From the NCBI GenBank assembly GCA_034004685.1, contig JAVEWG010000011.1:1-64000 (forward strand): 64,000 nucleotides of DNA, in the 5' to 3' direction. Each line of letters opens with the position of its first letter. Position 1 is the first letter of the stretch. Below, piece by piece: positions 8,803 to 17,655 of this stretch. The position numbers and the translations under genes are program-made. Origin of the DNA: JAEUNX01 sp034004685 (GTDB lineage Bacteria > Pseudomonadota > Gammaproteobacteria > Burkholderiales > Rhodocyclaceae). The notes beneath the pieces are model-generated. The model was not told the DNA's origin, did not search any database, and worked only from the letters and a program-made list of their open reading frames with translations.

Positions 8803-8824
8803 GGCGGCATGGCTGCATGCCGCC
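8803..8824. repeat. Inverted repeat between tyrB and uvrB
   Basis: GGCGGCAT and ATGCCGCC arms surround a six-base spacer in the 146-base divergent region. It could be an operator or an RNA hairpin in the tyrB leader. No T-run follows, so it is not a standard terminator. Confidence 0.35.
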
Positions 8825-8914
8825 GTGCTTTGGACGGTGATTTCGGAAATAATCAGCGTTTGACCAGCACCGCCCGGTGTTGTGCCTTACGCTGAAAAAC
8901 CGTGGAATTTTATC

Positions 8915-10996
8915 ATGAGCAGTGCGCCGGATAAGGATGAACAGGCAGTCCAGGTGGTGAGCTTCGAAGGCAGTCCGTTCTGCCTGCACCAGCCTTTTCC
9001 GCCTGCAGGCGACCAGCCCGAAGCGATCCGTCTGCTCACCGAGGGGATCGCCGATGGGTTGATGTACCAGACCCTGCTGGGGGTGACGGGCTCGGGCAAG
9101 ACCTACACCATGGCCAACGTGATTGCCCGGAGTGGCCGGCCGGCCCTGGTGCTGGCCCCCAACAAGACCCTGGCGGCCCAGCTCTATGCCGAGTTCAAGG
9201 AGTTCCTGCCGGAAAACGCGGTGGAGTATTTCGTCAGTTATTACGATTACTACCAGCCGGAAGCCTATGTGCCCTCCCGGGATCTTTTCATCGAGAAGGA
9301 TTCCGCCATCAACGAGCACATTGAGCAGATGCGTCTGTCGGCCACCAAGAGCCTGATGGAGCGGCGGGACGTGGTGATCGTCGCCACGGTTTCCTGCATC
9401 TACGGTATCGGCGACCCGGTGGACTACCATGCCATGATCCTGCATTTGCGGGAGGGGGAGCGGATCGGACACCGGGATCTGATCGCCCGCCTAGTGGCCA
9501 TGCAGTACAGCCGGGCCGACATCGACTTCCAGCGGGGCACCTTTCGGGTGCGGGGGGACGTGATCGACATCTTCCCGGCGGAAAACGCCGAACTGGCGGT
9601 ACGGGTGGACATGTTCGACGACGAGATCGAGCACCTTACCTTGTTCGATCCCCTGACTGGCCACCTCAAGCAGAAGCTGGTGCGTTTCACGGTCTATCCC
9701 TCCAGCCATTACGTGACCCCCCGGGCCACGGTGCTTCGGGCCGTGGAGGCCATCAAGGAAGAACTGCGGGAACGCATCGAAACCTTCCAGCGGGCCGGCA
9801 AGCTGGTGGAGGCCCAGCGCATCGAGCAGCGCACCCGCTTCGACCTGGAAATGCTCAATGAGCTGGGCTTCTGCAAGGGCATCGAGAACTACTCCCGCCA
9901 TTTGTCCGGGCGGGGCCCCGGGGAGCCGCCGCCGACCCTGATCGATTACCTGGCGGCCGACGCCTTGCTGTTCGTGGATGAATCCCACGTGGCCATTCCC
10001 CAGGTGGGGGGCATGTACAAGGGCGATCGCTCCCGCAAGGAAAACCTAGTGGAGTACGGTTTCCGCCTGCCTTCTGCCCTGGACAACCGGCCCCTCAAAT
10101 TCGAGGAATTCGAACGCCTGATGCCACAGACGATCTTTGTTTCCGCCACCCCGGCGGATTACGAGGCCACCCACCAGGGCCAGGTGGTGGAGCAGGTGGT
10201 GCGTCCCACCGGCCTGATCGATCCCGTGGTGGAGGTACGCCCCGCCACCACCCAGGTGGACGACCTGCTCGCCGAGATCAAGCGCCGGGTGGCGATGGAG
10301 GAGCGGGTGCTGGTGACGGTGCTCACCAAGCGGATGGCGGAGGATCTCACCGACTATCTTTCGGAAAACGGCATCCGGGTGCGCTACCTCCACTCGGATA
10401 TCGATACGGTGGAGCGGGTGGAGATCATCCGCGACCTGCGCCTGGGGCATTTCGACGTACTGGTGGGGATCAACCTGCTGCGGGAAGGCCTGGATATTCC
10501 GGAGGTGTCCCTAGTCACCATTCTGGACGCGGACAAGGAAGGCTTCCTGCGCTCCGAGCGCAGCCTGATCCAGACCATCGGCAGGGCTGCCCGGCATATC
10601 CACGGAACCGCCATTCTTTACGCTGACCGGGTGACCAACTCCATGCGTCGCGCCCTGGATGAAACCGATCGTCGCCGGGCCAAGCAGGTAGCCTACAACA
10701 CCGAGCACGGCATCGTTCCCAAGACCGTGACCAAGCGGATCAAAGACATCATCGACGGGGTCTTCGATGGCGGTGGCGGGCGAGAAGGTGCGGAGGGCAA
10801 AGCGCCGGCGGATTATCAGGTCATGGACGAAAAAGCCCTCGCCAAGGCCATCAAAAGTCTGGAGAAAGAGATGCAGGAGCATGCCCGCAACCTGGAATTC
10901 GAACAGGCCGCGGCTGCCCGGGACGAGTTGTTCCGGTTGCGCCAGCGGGCTTTTGGCGCCGACCAGCACGATCCTCTGAGCCCCACAGACTCCTAA
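8915..10996 (+). CDS. uvrB: Excinuclease ABC subunit B
   Basis: UvrB receives damaged DNA from UvrA and recruits UvrC for incision. The 693-residue protein has Walker A GVTGSGKT at 56-63, the beta-hairpin region YYDYYQPEAYVP, the DESHVAIPQ helicase box, the C-terminal helicase motifs (GINLLREGLDIPE; QTIGRAARH) and a C-terminal UVR domain (NLEFEQAAAARDELFRL). The ATG at 8915 is preferred over the GTG at 8882, which would add 11 residues. No LexA box of the CTGT-N8-ACAG type is visible upstream. Confidence 0.96.
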   Translation: MSSAPDKDEQAVQVVSFEGSPFCLHQPFPPAGDQPEAIRLLTEGIADGLMYQTLLGVTGSGKTYTMANVIARSGRPALVLAPNKTLAAQLYAEFKEFLPENAVEYFVSYYDYYQPEAYVPSRDLFIEKDSAINEHIEQMRLSATKSLMERRDVVIVATVSCIYGIGDPVDYHAMILHLREGERIGHRDLIARLVAMQYSRADIDFQRGTFRVRGDVIDIFPAENAELAVRVDMFDDEIEHLTLFDPLTGHLKQKLVRFTVYPSSHYVTPRATVLRAVEAIKEELRERIETFQRAGKLVEAQRIEQRTRFDLEMLNELGFCKGIENYSRHLSGRGPGEPPPTLIDYLAADALLFVDESHVAIPQVGGMYKGDRSRKENLVEYGFRLPSALDNRPLKFEEFERLMPQTIFVSATPADYEATHQGQVVEQVVRPTGLIDPVVEVRPATTQVDDLLAEIKRRVAMEERVLVTVLTKRMAEDLTDYLSENGIRVRYLHSDIDTVERVEIIRDLRLGHFDVLVGINLLREGLDIPEVSLVTILDADKEGFLRSERSLIQTIGRAARHIHGTAILYADRVTNSMRRALDETDRRRAKQVAYNTEHGIVPKTVTKRIKDIIDGVFDGGGGREGAEGKAPADYQVMDEKALAKAIKSLEKEMQEHARNLEFEQAAAARDELFRLRQRAFGADQHDPLSPTDS

Positions 10997-11005
10997 GGTC
11001 CGACG

Positions 11006-11527
11006 ATGTCTTTCCTCGCCAGGTTTCGACGCAAGCCATCCCGGGACGATCCGGATATGAAGCGGGTGCTATTCGTTTGCACCGGGAATATCTGCCGTTC
11101 CCCAACCGCTGAGGGGGTGGCGCGGGCCCGTTTGACAGCGGCTGGGCTGGCCCATCGGGTAACGGTGGATTCCGCCGGGACCCACGGCTATCACGCCGGC
11201 GAGGCCCCCGATCCCCGCGCCCAGAAGGCCGCTCGCCAGCGGGGCTTTGATCTCTCCCGGCAGCGGGCGCGAGCGCTGGAGCCCGACGATTTCGAGCGCT
11301 TCGATCTGGTCCTGGCCATGGACCGGGGCCACCTGGAGATTCTCCTGGCCAGGTGTCCGCCGGTCCACCAGCACAAGGTCCGGCTGTTCATGGCCTATGC
11401 CCGCCAGCACGCGGTGGACGAGGTGCCCGACCCCTACTATGGCGGGCCCCAAGGTTTTGAGCGGGTGCTGGATCTGTGCGAGGACGCTGTCGGGGGGTTG
11501 CTGGAGGAGCTGGGGCTAGGGGTTTAG
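11006..11527 (+). CDS. Low-molecular-weight protein tyrosine phosphatase
   Basis: This is a 173-residue cytosolic phosphatase. The P-loop VCTGNICRS carries the nucleophile C25 and R31, and the general acid is in EVPDPYYGG near residue 138. The start at 11006 has an AAGG ribosome binding site; an internal ATG at 11057 would give the more compact 156-residue form starting MKRVLFVC, so the first 17 residues are uncertain. It starts 9 bases after uvrB and ends at a strong terminator. Family members act on protein phosphotyrosine or resemble arsenate reductases, but ArsC-type accessory cysteines are not evident here. Confidence 0.88.
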   Translation: MSFLARFRRKPSRDDPDMKRVLFVCTGNICRSPTAEGVARARLTAAGLAHRVTVDSAGTHGYHAGEAPDPRAQKAARQRGFDLSRQRARALEPDDFERFDLVLAMDRGHLEILLARCPPVHQHKVRLFMAYARQHAVDEVPDPYYGGPQGFERVLDLCEDAVGGLLEELGLGV

Positions 11528-11551
11528 GGAGGATCGCCCGGCCGCGCACGC

Positions 11552-11581
11552 AAAAAGGGCCACCCTGGGGTGGCCCTTTTT
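11552..11581. terminator. Bidirectional terminator between the phosphatase gene and rne
   Basis: AAAAAGGGCCACC pairs perfectly with GGTGGCCCTTTTT around a CTGG loop. It lies between two convergent genes. Confidence 0.9.
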
Positions 11582-11598
11582 GTTCAGGTGAAGTCGGC

Positions 11599-14586
11599 TT
11601 ACTTATTGCCGGTTTCCACCTGGATCAGCGGCTCGGCCGCAGCTGGGCGGGGTGCCCGGGGGCGTCGGCCCATCGGCTGGGGCGTGGGCGCCACCGCCTC
11701 CACTGAGGCCCTGCCGGAACTGGTTTCCACCATTTGCAGGCTGTCATCCCGGAGGTACTGGGCCAGATCCAGGGGGGCCGGCGTCGGCGCCGGAGGAGCT
11801 GCCTCGACCACGGTTACCGCCTGGGCCGGTTCGGCTTCCACCGCTGGCACGACGGCTACGACCGGCTCAGCCTCCTCCGCTGGGGTTGCTGCCACTGCCG
11901 CCACGGGGGTGGGTTGGGGCTCGGCAAGGGGAAGGCTGGCTTGGGCTGCCGGCGTTGCCGGGATGGGCTCAGGGGCAGGGGGGACGGCCGGAGTCTCCAG
12001 TGCGACGACTTCCGTCACGACCACCGGCGTGGGTTCGGCCACCGGTTCCACGGTTGCGGGCTCCGCCACCACAAGGGGGGCGACAAGCTCCGCCACCGCC
12101 GGGCTGGCTGCGGAGGCTTCCACGACAGCCGGTGTGACTTCGGCGATCGGTGCCACTGGGGCTTCCGCCACGGGGGCGGGTGGAGCCTCGGCGACCGGCT
12201 CGGCCGCGAGTGTTGCCGCTCCTTCCCCTTCCTGGGGGCTTTCGCCGGCCAGGGCTTCGCTGCCTTCGCTCACGGCAGCAGCTTCGCCACTGCGGCGACC
12301 CCGGCCCCGGCTGCGCCGGCGACGGGGGCCCGCGCTGGGGGTTTCACCCTCGGCGGCAGGGGCTTCGGGAATGTCCTGGGCCACCAAGGCGACTTCCACT
12401 ACCTCGGCCTGGAGCCCTTCAGCCGGGGCTTGTTCCCGTTGCTGGCGCATGGCGTTGCGGCCTTGCTGGCGCGAGCGCTGGCTCCGTTCGGCGCTTCCGT
12501 CCTCGGTCTGGTTCGGGCGCTCGACACGCTCCGTTTCGGTGCTGGGCGCGCTTTCCTGGCGAGGGGCGCGATTGCCGGAGCGCTCGCCACGGGGCGGACG
12601 TTCGCTCCTTTCGGCCCGCTCAGGACGCTCGGCCCTTTCGCTCCTTTCAGGGCGCTCGGTGCGTTCGGTGCGTTCGGTCCTCTCGGGACGCTCGCCCCGT
12701 TCAGCGCGTTCACCTCGCTCGCCGTCGCGGCCTTCCCCACGGCGATTGCGGTTGCTGTTGCCGCCCCGGCGGGGGCTGGAATCGTTGCGTTGGCGACCGC
12801 CGCTGCGTTCGGGTTGGGGGGCGGCCGGGGGCTCTGGCGCTACGACCGGGGTCGCCGGGCTACCCCGGAACCAGGTCATGATGCGGGCGAACAGGCCCTG
12901 GGGGGCCTCCAGCGGGCGGGCGGCAGCCGGCGCCGCAGGGGTTCGGGGGGGCTTGGGTGCCACCACCGGGGCGGGCTGCTCGGGGGCGATGCCCTTGACG
13001 GCGGCCTCGGGCCGGGCCGGGCGGGCCTCCCGGGAGGAGGAAGGGGGCTGGTATTCCCCTTCCGCAGGGTTCTCCACCATCTTGTAGCTGGGCAGATGGA
13101 GGTCGTCCTGGTTCAGTTGGTCGTGGCGCAGGCGCACGATCTCGTGCTGAGGCGTTTCCAGGTGACGGTTGGGGATGAGGATCAGGTTGATCTTGTGGCG
13201 CAGCTCGATGCGGGCGATGTCCACCCGCTTCTCGTTGAGCAGGAAGGTGGCCACGTCCACCGGCACCTGGACATGCACGGCGCCGGTGTTTTCCTTCATC
13301 GCTTCCTCTTCCAGGATGCGCAGGATGTGCAGCGCCGAGGATTCGGTGGAGCGGATGTGGCCGGTGCCGTTGCAGCGCGGGCAGGGGATGTAGCTGGTTT
13401 CGGCCAGGGCCGGGCGCAGGCGCTGGCGGGACAGTTCCAGCAGGCCGAAGCGGCTGATCTTGCCCATCTGGACCCGGGCCCGGTCATGGCGCAGGGCGTC
13501 CCGCAGGCGGTTCTCCACTTCCCGCTGGTTTTTGGGGTTCTCCATATCGATGAAGTCGATGACGATGAGGCCACCCAGATCCCGCAGGCGCAACTGGCGG
13601 GCCAGTTCGTCGGCGGCCTCCAGGTTGGTCTTGAGGGCGGTTTCCTCAATGTCGCTACCCTTGGTGGAGCGGCCCGAGTTCACGTCCACCGAGACCAAGG
13701 CCTCGGTGTGATCAATCACTACCGCGCCGCCGGAGGGGAGATTCACCTGGCGGGAATAGGCGGATTCGATCTGGTGTTCAATCTGGAAGCGGGAGAACAG
13801 GGGCACGTCGTCCCGATAGGGCTTCACCCGGCTGACGTTCTGGGGCATGACGTGGGCCATGAACTGGCACGCCTGCTCGAAGACGTCGTCGGTATCCACC
13901 AGGATCTCGCCGATGTCGGGCTGGAAGTAATCCCGGATGGCGCGGATCACCAGGCTGCCTTCCTGATAGATCAGGAAAGCGCCACTCTGGGATTGGGAGG
14001 CGCCTTCAATGGCGCGCCACAACTGGAGCAAGTAATTGAGGTCCCACTGGAGCTCCTCGGCGGCCCGGCCAATGGCAGCGGTGCGGGCAATGAGGCTCAT
14101 GCCGGCGGGGACTTCCAGTTGGTCCATGACCTCCCGCAGTTCCGCCCGCTCGTCCCCTTCTACCCGGCGGGAAACGCCGCCGCCTCGGGGGTTGTTGGGC
14201 ATCAGCACCAGATGGCGGCCCGCCAGGGAAATGAAGGTGGTCAGCGCCGCCCCCTTGTTGCCCCGCTCTTCCTTCTCCACCTGGACGATCAGCTCCTGGC
14301 CGACGGACAGGGCATCCTGGATGCGGGGCTTGCCTTCGCCCCCGGTGTTGGCGAAGTAAGTGCGGGCAATCTCCTTGAACGGCAGGAAGCCGTGGCGATC
14401 GGTGCCGTAGTCCACAAAGGCGGCTTCGAGGCTGGGCTCGATGCGGGTGATGACCGCCTTGTAGATGTTGCTCTTGCGTTGTTCCTTGGCGGCCGACTCG
14501 ATATCGAGGTCGATCAGTTTCTGACCATCCACGATCGCGACGCGTAGTTCTTCGGCCTGCGTCGCATTAAAAAGCATGCGCTTCAT
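11599..14586 (-). CDS. rne: Ribonuclease E
   Basis: RNase E is the main endoribonuclease for mRNA decay and rRNA/tRNA maturation, and scaffolds the degradosome at the inner membrane. The 995-residue protein starts MKRMLFNATQAEE. The catalytic half has the S1 domain, the VSVDVNSGRST region with catalytic acids and the zinc-link CPRCNGTGH. After about residue 520 it becomes disordered: arginine/glutamate ERx triplet repeats (about 12590-12726), then a long Pro/Ala/Val/Glu-rich stretch ending in RRPRAPRPAAAEP. I chose the ATG at 14586 (GGGAG 10 bases upstream) rather than an ATG 8 codons earlier. It is transcribed toward uvrB from its own long leader. Confidence 0.95.
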   Translation of the reverse strand: MKRMLFNATQAEELRVAIVDGQKLIDLDIESAAKEQRKSNIYKAVITRIEPSLEAAFVDYGTDRHGFLPFKEIARTYFANTGGEGKPRIQDALSVGQELIVQVEKEERGNKGAALTTFISLAGRHLVLMPNNPRGGGVSRRVEGDERAELREVMDQLEVPAGMSLIARTAAIGRAAEELQWDLNYLLQLWRAIEGASQSQSGAFLIYQEGSLVIRAIRDYFQPDIGEILVDTDDVFEQACQFMAHVMPQNVSRVKPYRDDVPLFSRFQIEHQIESAYSRQVNLPSGGAVVIDHTEALVSVDVNSGRSTKGSDIEETALKTNLEAADELARQLRLRDLGGLIVIDFIDMENPKNQREVENRLRDALRHDRARVQMGKISRFGLLELSRQRLRPALAETSYIPCPRCNGTGHIRSTESSALHILRILEEEAMKENTGAVHVQVPVDVATFLLNEKRVDIARIELRHKINLILIPNRHLETPQHEIVRLRHDQLNQDDLHLPSYKMVENPAEGEYQPPSSSREARPARPEAAVKGIAPEQPAPVVAPKPPRTPAAPAAARPLEAPQGLFARIMTWFRGSPATPVVAPEPPAAPQPERSGGRQRNDSSPRRGGNSNRNRRGEGRDGERGERAERGERPERTERTERTERPERSERAERPERAERSERPPRGERSGNRAPRQESAPSTETERVERPNQTEDGSAERSQRSRQQGRNAMRQQREQAPAEGLQAEVVEVALVAQDIPEAPAAEGETPSAGPRRRRSRGRGRRSGEAAAVSEGSEALAGESPQEGEGAATLAAEPVAEAPPAPVAEAPVAPIAEVTPAVVEASAASPAVAELVAPLVVAEPATVEPVAEPTPVVVTEVVALETPAVPPAPEPIPATPAAQASLPLAEPQPTPVAAVAATPAEEAEPVVAVVPAVEAEPAQAVTVVEAAPPAPTPAPLDLAQYLRDDSLQMVETSSGRASVEAVAPTPQPMGRRPRAPRPAAAEPLIQVETGNK

Positions 14587-14976
14587 TGGAATCGTTCTCC
14601 CGCGATACACCCACGGGCAGGACGAACCGTGCGCACCATCGTGCCGACGGGCTCAGGAGCGGTTGTTGGAAATTGCTTTCATCCGGTCTGGAGGCGGTAA
14701 CGAGGGGGCAGTCGGTTTGTTTTCACGGGTTCCCGCTAACGAGCCGGAACCCCTAATCCTGCGAGTGTGCGCAACGCGCAAATGTTCAACAGTGGATCAA
14801 ACTTGGAAAAGGTGCTTGATGAATTGGGTTACCATCCCCGGCTTTTCACCGTAGAGGCTTCCCCGGGACTGGATGGGAGCACGTCAGCGGGCTCGTAGGC
14901 CGCACGCATCGCCACCTTCAGGTGGGCGGGCTGCCAGCCGGGACCGATCTCAGTCGGGTGGCAAGTATATTTCAGG
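14587..14976 (-). promoter_or_regulatory. Long 5' leader of rne, divergent from rluC
   Basis: This 390-base stretch has no gene. On the rne side it contains hairpins at 14727-14752 (GGGTTCC/GGAACCC) and 14912-14925 (CCACCT/AGGTGG). RNase E genes in other bacteria are autoregulated through a long structured 5' leader, so a similar role is plausible. On the rluC side, TATATT at 14966-14971 resembles a -10 box only five bases before the rluC ATG. No convincing -35 box was found for either gene. Confidence 0.35.
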
Positions 14977-15936
14977 ATGAAAGCTTTAGGCAAAAGCGTT
15001 ACGGTACGCCACGAACGGGTGGATGAGGCCTCGGCTGGACAGCGGATCGATAACTTCCTGCTGCGGGTCTGCAAGGGGGTGCCCAAGAGCCACGTCTATC
15101 GCATCCTGCGCAGCGGCGAGGTGCGCGTCAATGGTGGCCGGGTGGGTCCCGCCTACAAGCTGGTGGATGGGGACGACGTGCGCATCCCGCCAGTGCGCAC
15201 GGCCGCCCCGGAATCTCCCGCCCCGGTGCCCGTGGGGACGCCCCTGCCAGTGGTCTATGAAGACGATGCCCTGCTGGTGGTGGACAAGCCGGCGGGTCTC
15301 GCGGTCCATGGGGGCAGCGGGGTCAGCTTCGGGGTGATCGAGCAATTGCGCCGGCAACGGCCCGAGGCGCGCTTCCTGGAACTGGTCCATCGCCTGGATC
15401 GGGAAACCTCGGGGCTGTTGATCGTGGCCAAGAGGCGTTCGGCCCTTACCGTGCTCCATGACATGATGCGGGAAGGCCGGGTGGAAAAACGTTATCTGAC
15501 TCTGGTGGCTGGCCGCTGGATGAATCCCCTCCAGCATATTCGCACCCCTTTGTTGAAGTACCTCACGCCGGAAGGGGAGCGGCGGGTCAGCGCCCACCGG
15601 GACGGCAAGCCGGCCCATAGCATCGTGCGGCTGCAGCGGCGCTGGCAGTCCGCCAGCCTGCTGGAGGTGGAACTCAAGACCGGCCGGACCCATCAGATCC
15701 GGGTTCATCTGACCCACCAGGGCTTCCCCTTGTGTGGCGACGACAAGTACGGGGATTTCGCTCTCAACAAGCAACTGGAGAAGCGGGGCTTGAAGCGGAT
15801 GTTTCTCCACGCCGCCCGGCTGGTGTTCCGGCACCCCCTGACGGATGGTGAAATTACCTTGCAATCATCCCTGCCGGGAGAGCTGGCGGGGTATTTGACC
15901 GAGCTGGAAATGAGCGAGCAACGGGACCATGGCTAA
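14977..15936 (+). CDS. rluC: 23S rRNA pseudouridine synthase (RluC type)
   Basis: RluC converts specific uridines of 23S rRNA to pseudouridine. The 319-residue protein has an N-terminal S4 RNA-binding domain (RIDNFLLRVCKGVPKSHVYR, about 23-42) and a catalytic domain with D141 in HRLDRETSG. The KGVPKSHVYRILRSGEVRV segment and the rne neighbourhood favour RluC over RluD. The ATG has only CAGG directly in front and no spaced ribosome binding site, and a TATATT box lies five bases upstream, so the mRNA may be leaderless. The 3' end overlaps the next gene by 8 bases. Confidence 0.92.
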   Translation: MKALGKSVTVRHERVDEASAGQRIDNFLLRVCKGVPKSHVYRILRSGEVRVNGGRVGPAYKLVDGDDVRIPPVRTAAPESPAPVPVGTPLPVVYEDDALLVVDKPAGLAVHGGSGVSFGVIEQLRRQRPEARFLELVHRLDRETSGLLIVAKRRSALTVLHDMMREGRVEKRYLTLVAGRWMNPLQHIRTPLLKYLTPEGERRVSAHRDGKPAHSIVRLQRRWQSASLLEVELKTGRTHQIRVHLTHQGFPLCGDDKYGDFALNKQLEKRGLKRMFLHAARLVFRHPLTDGEITLQSSLPGELAGYLTELEMSEQRDHG

Positions 15937-16585
15937 GCGATACGATCTGGTGGTGTTCGACTGGGATGGCACCTTGATGGATTCGGCGGGGGCCATTGTC
16001 CGGGCGATCTGTTCCGCCAGCGAGGATATGGGCTTGCCGCCGCCCTCGGAGGAGCGGGCCCGCCATGTGATCGGCCTGGGCCTGCAGGATGCGCTCCACT
16101 ACGCCGTGCCGGAGCTGCCGGTGGAACGTTATCCCCAGATGGCGGAGCGTTACCGCCACCATTACCTGAGTTCGGACCATGAACTTACCCTCTTCGCCGG
16201 GACTCGCGAGATGATCGAATGGCTGTCCGCCGAGGGTTTCTGGCTGACGGTGGCCACCGGCAAGAGCCGGCGCGGGTTGGAGCGGGCCCTGGCCCAGTCC
16301 GGTCTGGGTGGCCTGTTTCATGCCACACGCTGCGCCGACGAATGCTTTTCCAAGCCCCATCCGGCCATGCTGGAAGAGTTGATGGACGAATTGGGGGTCG
16401 GCCGGGCGCGCACCGTGATGATCGGAGACACCGTCCATGATCTCCAGATGGCCCGCAATGCTGGGGTGGATGGGGTGGCGGTGAGCTTCGGCGCCCATCC
16501 CCAGGCCGTGCTGATCGCCGAGTCGCCCTTGGTCTGTGTGGACTCCCCCGCTCAACTCCACGACTGGTTGCGGTCATGCGCCTGA
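15929..16585 (+). CDS. HAD-family hydrolase, phosphoglycolate-phosphatase-like
   Basis: This 218-residue soluble phosphatase of the HAD superfamily has motif I FDWDGTLMDS (nucleophile D11, D13), a four-helix cap, motif II/III region VATGKSRRGL and KPHPAML, and motif IV GDTVHDLQMARNAG. It overlaps rluC by 8 bases and the Rieske gene by 10, so the three are probably one operon. The substrate is unknown; phosphoglycolate or a pyrimidine nucleotide are typical of this family. Confidence 0.85.
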   Translation: MAKRYDLVVFDWDGTLMDSAGAIVRAICSASEDMGLPPPSEERARHVIGLGLQDALHYAVPELPVERYPQMAERYRHHYLSSDHELTLFAGTREMIEWLSAEGFWLTVATGKSRRGLERALAQSGLGGLFHATRCADECFSKPHPAMLEELMDELGVGRARTVMIGDTVHDLQMARNAGVDGVAVSFGAHPQAVLIAESPLVCVDSPAQLHDWLRSCA

Positions 16586-16920
16586 TCTGCCGTTCCGAGG
16601 CGCTGGTGGATGGGGGCGAGGGGGTGTGCTTCGAGGTGGAGCGCTATGGCGTGAAGGAGCCGGCCTTCGTGGTGCGCCATGCCGGTCAGGCGCGGGCATT
16701 CCTGAATCGTTGCGCCCATGTCCCGGTGAAAATGGATTGGCAGCCTGGGCGCTTCTTCGATCTGGAGGGGCGCTACATCACCTGCGGGGTGCACGGCGCC
16801 CTCTACGAGCCCCATTCGGGTCATTGCGTGATGGGCCCCTGCAAGGGCGGCAAGCTCCGCTCCTTGGCGGTGGAAGAGCAGGACGGCGGCGTGTATCTGG
16901 TGGAAGCGGAAACGTTGTAA
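16576..16920 (+). CDS. Rieske [2Fe-2S] domain protein
   Basis: This 114-residue protein carries the two Rieske cluster motifs: CAHVPVKMDW (Cys-x-His) and CGVHGALY (Cys-x-x-His), so it should bind one [2Fe-2S] cluster with two Cys and two His ligands. A third loop with GHCVMGPCKGG follows. It has no membrane anchor or oxygenase domain, so it resembles stand-alone ferredoxin-like Rieske proteins that pass electrons to a partner. The partner is not identifiable here. It is last in the rluC-HAD-Rieske operon. Confidence 0.85.
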   Translation: MRLICRSEALVDGGEGVCFEVERYGVKEPAFVVRHAGQARAFLNRCAHVPVKMDWQPGRFFDLEGRYITCGVHGALYEPHSGHCVMGPCKGGKLRSLAVEEQDGGVYLVEAETL

Positions 16921-16935
16921 GCCCGGGCGGGCGGC

Positions 16936-17655
16936 TCAGCCGGCCTGGAGCAGGAATATGGTCGGACGCTTGGCCAGATCCGGGGCTTGTGCCCGCCGCC
17001 ACTCGGAAATCCGCAGGGTGCGGACCCATTCGTCGGAGGTGGTGAGATCCCGGGCTAGGCACAGCCGGGTTTCCGGGTGGCAGGTGGCAAGCACGGCCTG
17101 GAACATCCTGGCATTGCGGTAAGGCGTTTCGATGAAAAGTTGGGTCCGCTGGCCTTGGCGGGATTCTTCTTCCAGTTCCTTCAACCGCTGGTTGCGTGCC
17201 CCCTCGTCCACCGGCAGATAGCCATGGAAGGCAAAGCTCTGCCCATTGAGGCCCGAAGCCATCAAGGCCAGGAGCAGGGAGGACGGGCCCACCAGGGGCA
17301 CGACCCGGATGCCCTTCAGATGGGCCCGGGCCACCAAGAGGGCGCCGGGGTCGGCCACCGCCGGACAGCCGGCTTCCGACATCAGGCCCAGACTCTCCCC
17401 CGCCAGGGCCGGCGCCAGCAAGGCGTCGAGCTGGGTGGCGGTGGGGTGTTCCGGCAGGGTCTCGATATGGATGTCGCGGATCGGCAGGGGATGATCCAGG
17501 CGCTTGAGCTCAGCCCGGGCGGTGCGGGCGTTTTCCACCACGTAATGCTGGATCCGGCAGGCGGTTTGCCGGGCCTCGGCGGGCAGGGTGCGCTCCCAGG
17601 GACTCTCCCCCAGGCTGGCCGGCACCAGATAGAGGATTCCTGGGGCGCCGCTCAT
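16936..17655 (-). CDS. SAM-dependent methyltransferase, RsmI-like
   Basis: This 239-residue protein belongs to the tetrapyrrole (corrin/porphyrin) methylase fold, COG0313 type. It shows MSEAGCPAVADPGALL, VVPLVGPSSLLLALMASG and FHGYLP, as in RsmI, but it is shorter than the usual RsmI of about 280 residues and lacks the C-terminal extension. RsmI 2'-O-methylates C1402 of 16S rRNA; the target of this shorter paralogue is not certain. The start at 17655 overlaps the maf stop by four bases (ATGA). Confidence 0.82.
   Translation of the reverse strand: MSGAPGILYLVPASLGESPWERTLPAEARQTACRIQHYVVENARTARAELKRLDHPLPIRDIHIETLPEHPTATQLDALLAPALAGESLGLMSEAGCPAVADPGALLVARAHLKGIRVVPLVGPSSLLLALMASGLNGQSFAFHGYLPVDEGARNQRLKELEEESRQGQRTQLFIETPYRNARMFQAVLATCHPETRLCLARDLTTSDEWVRTLRISEWRRAQAPDLAKRPTIFLLQAG

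Noticed and set aside
8769..8914. LexA (SOS) box upstream of uvrB
   Set aside because: No CTGT-N8-ACAG pattern is present in the interval.
11734..14547. A 937-codon open frame antisense to rne, and a 505-codon one at 11570-13087
   Set aside because: They lie inside the rne gene on the opposite strand, have low-complexity composition, and are shadows of its repetitive GC-rich codons.
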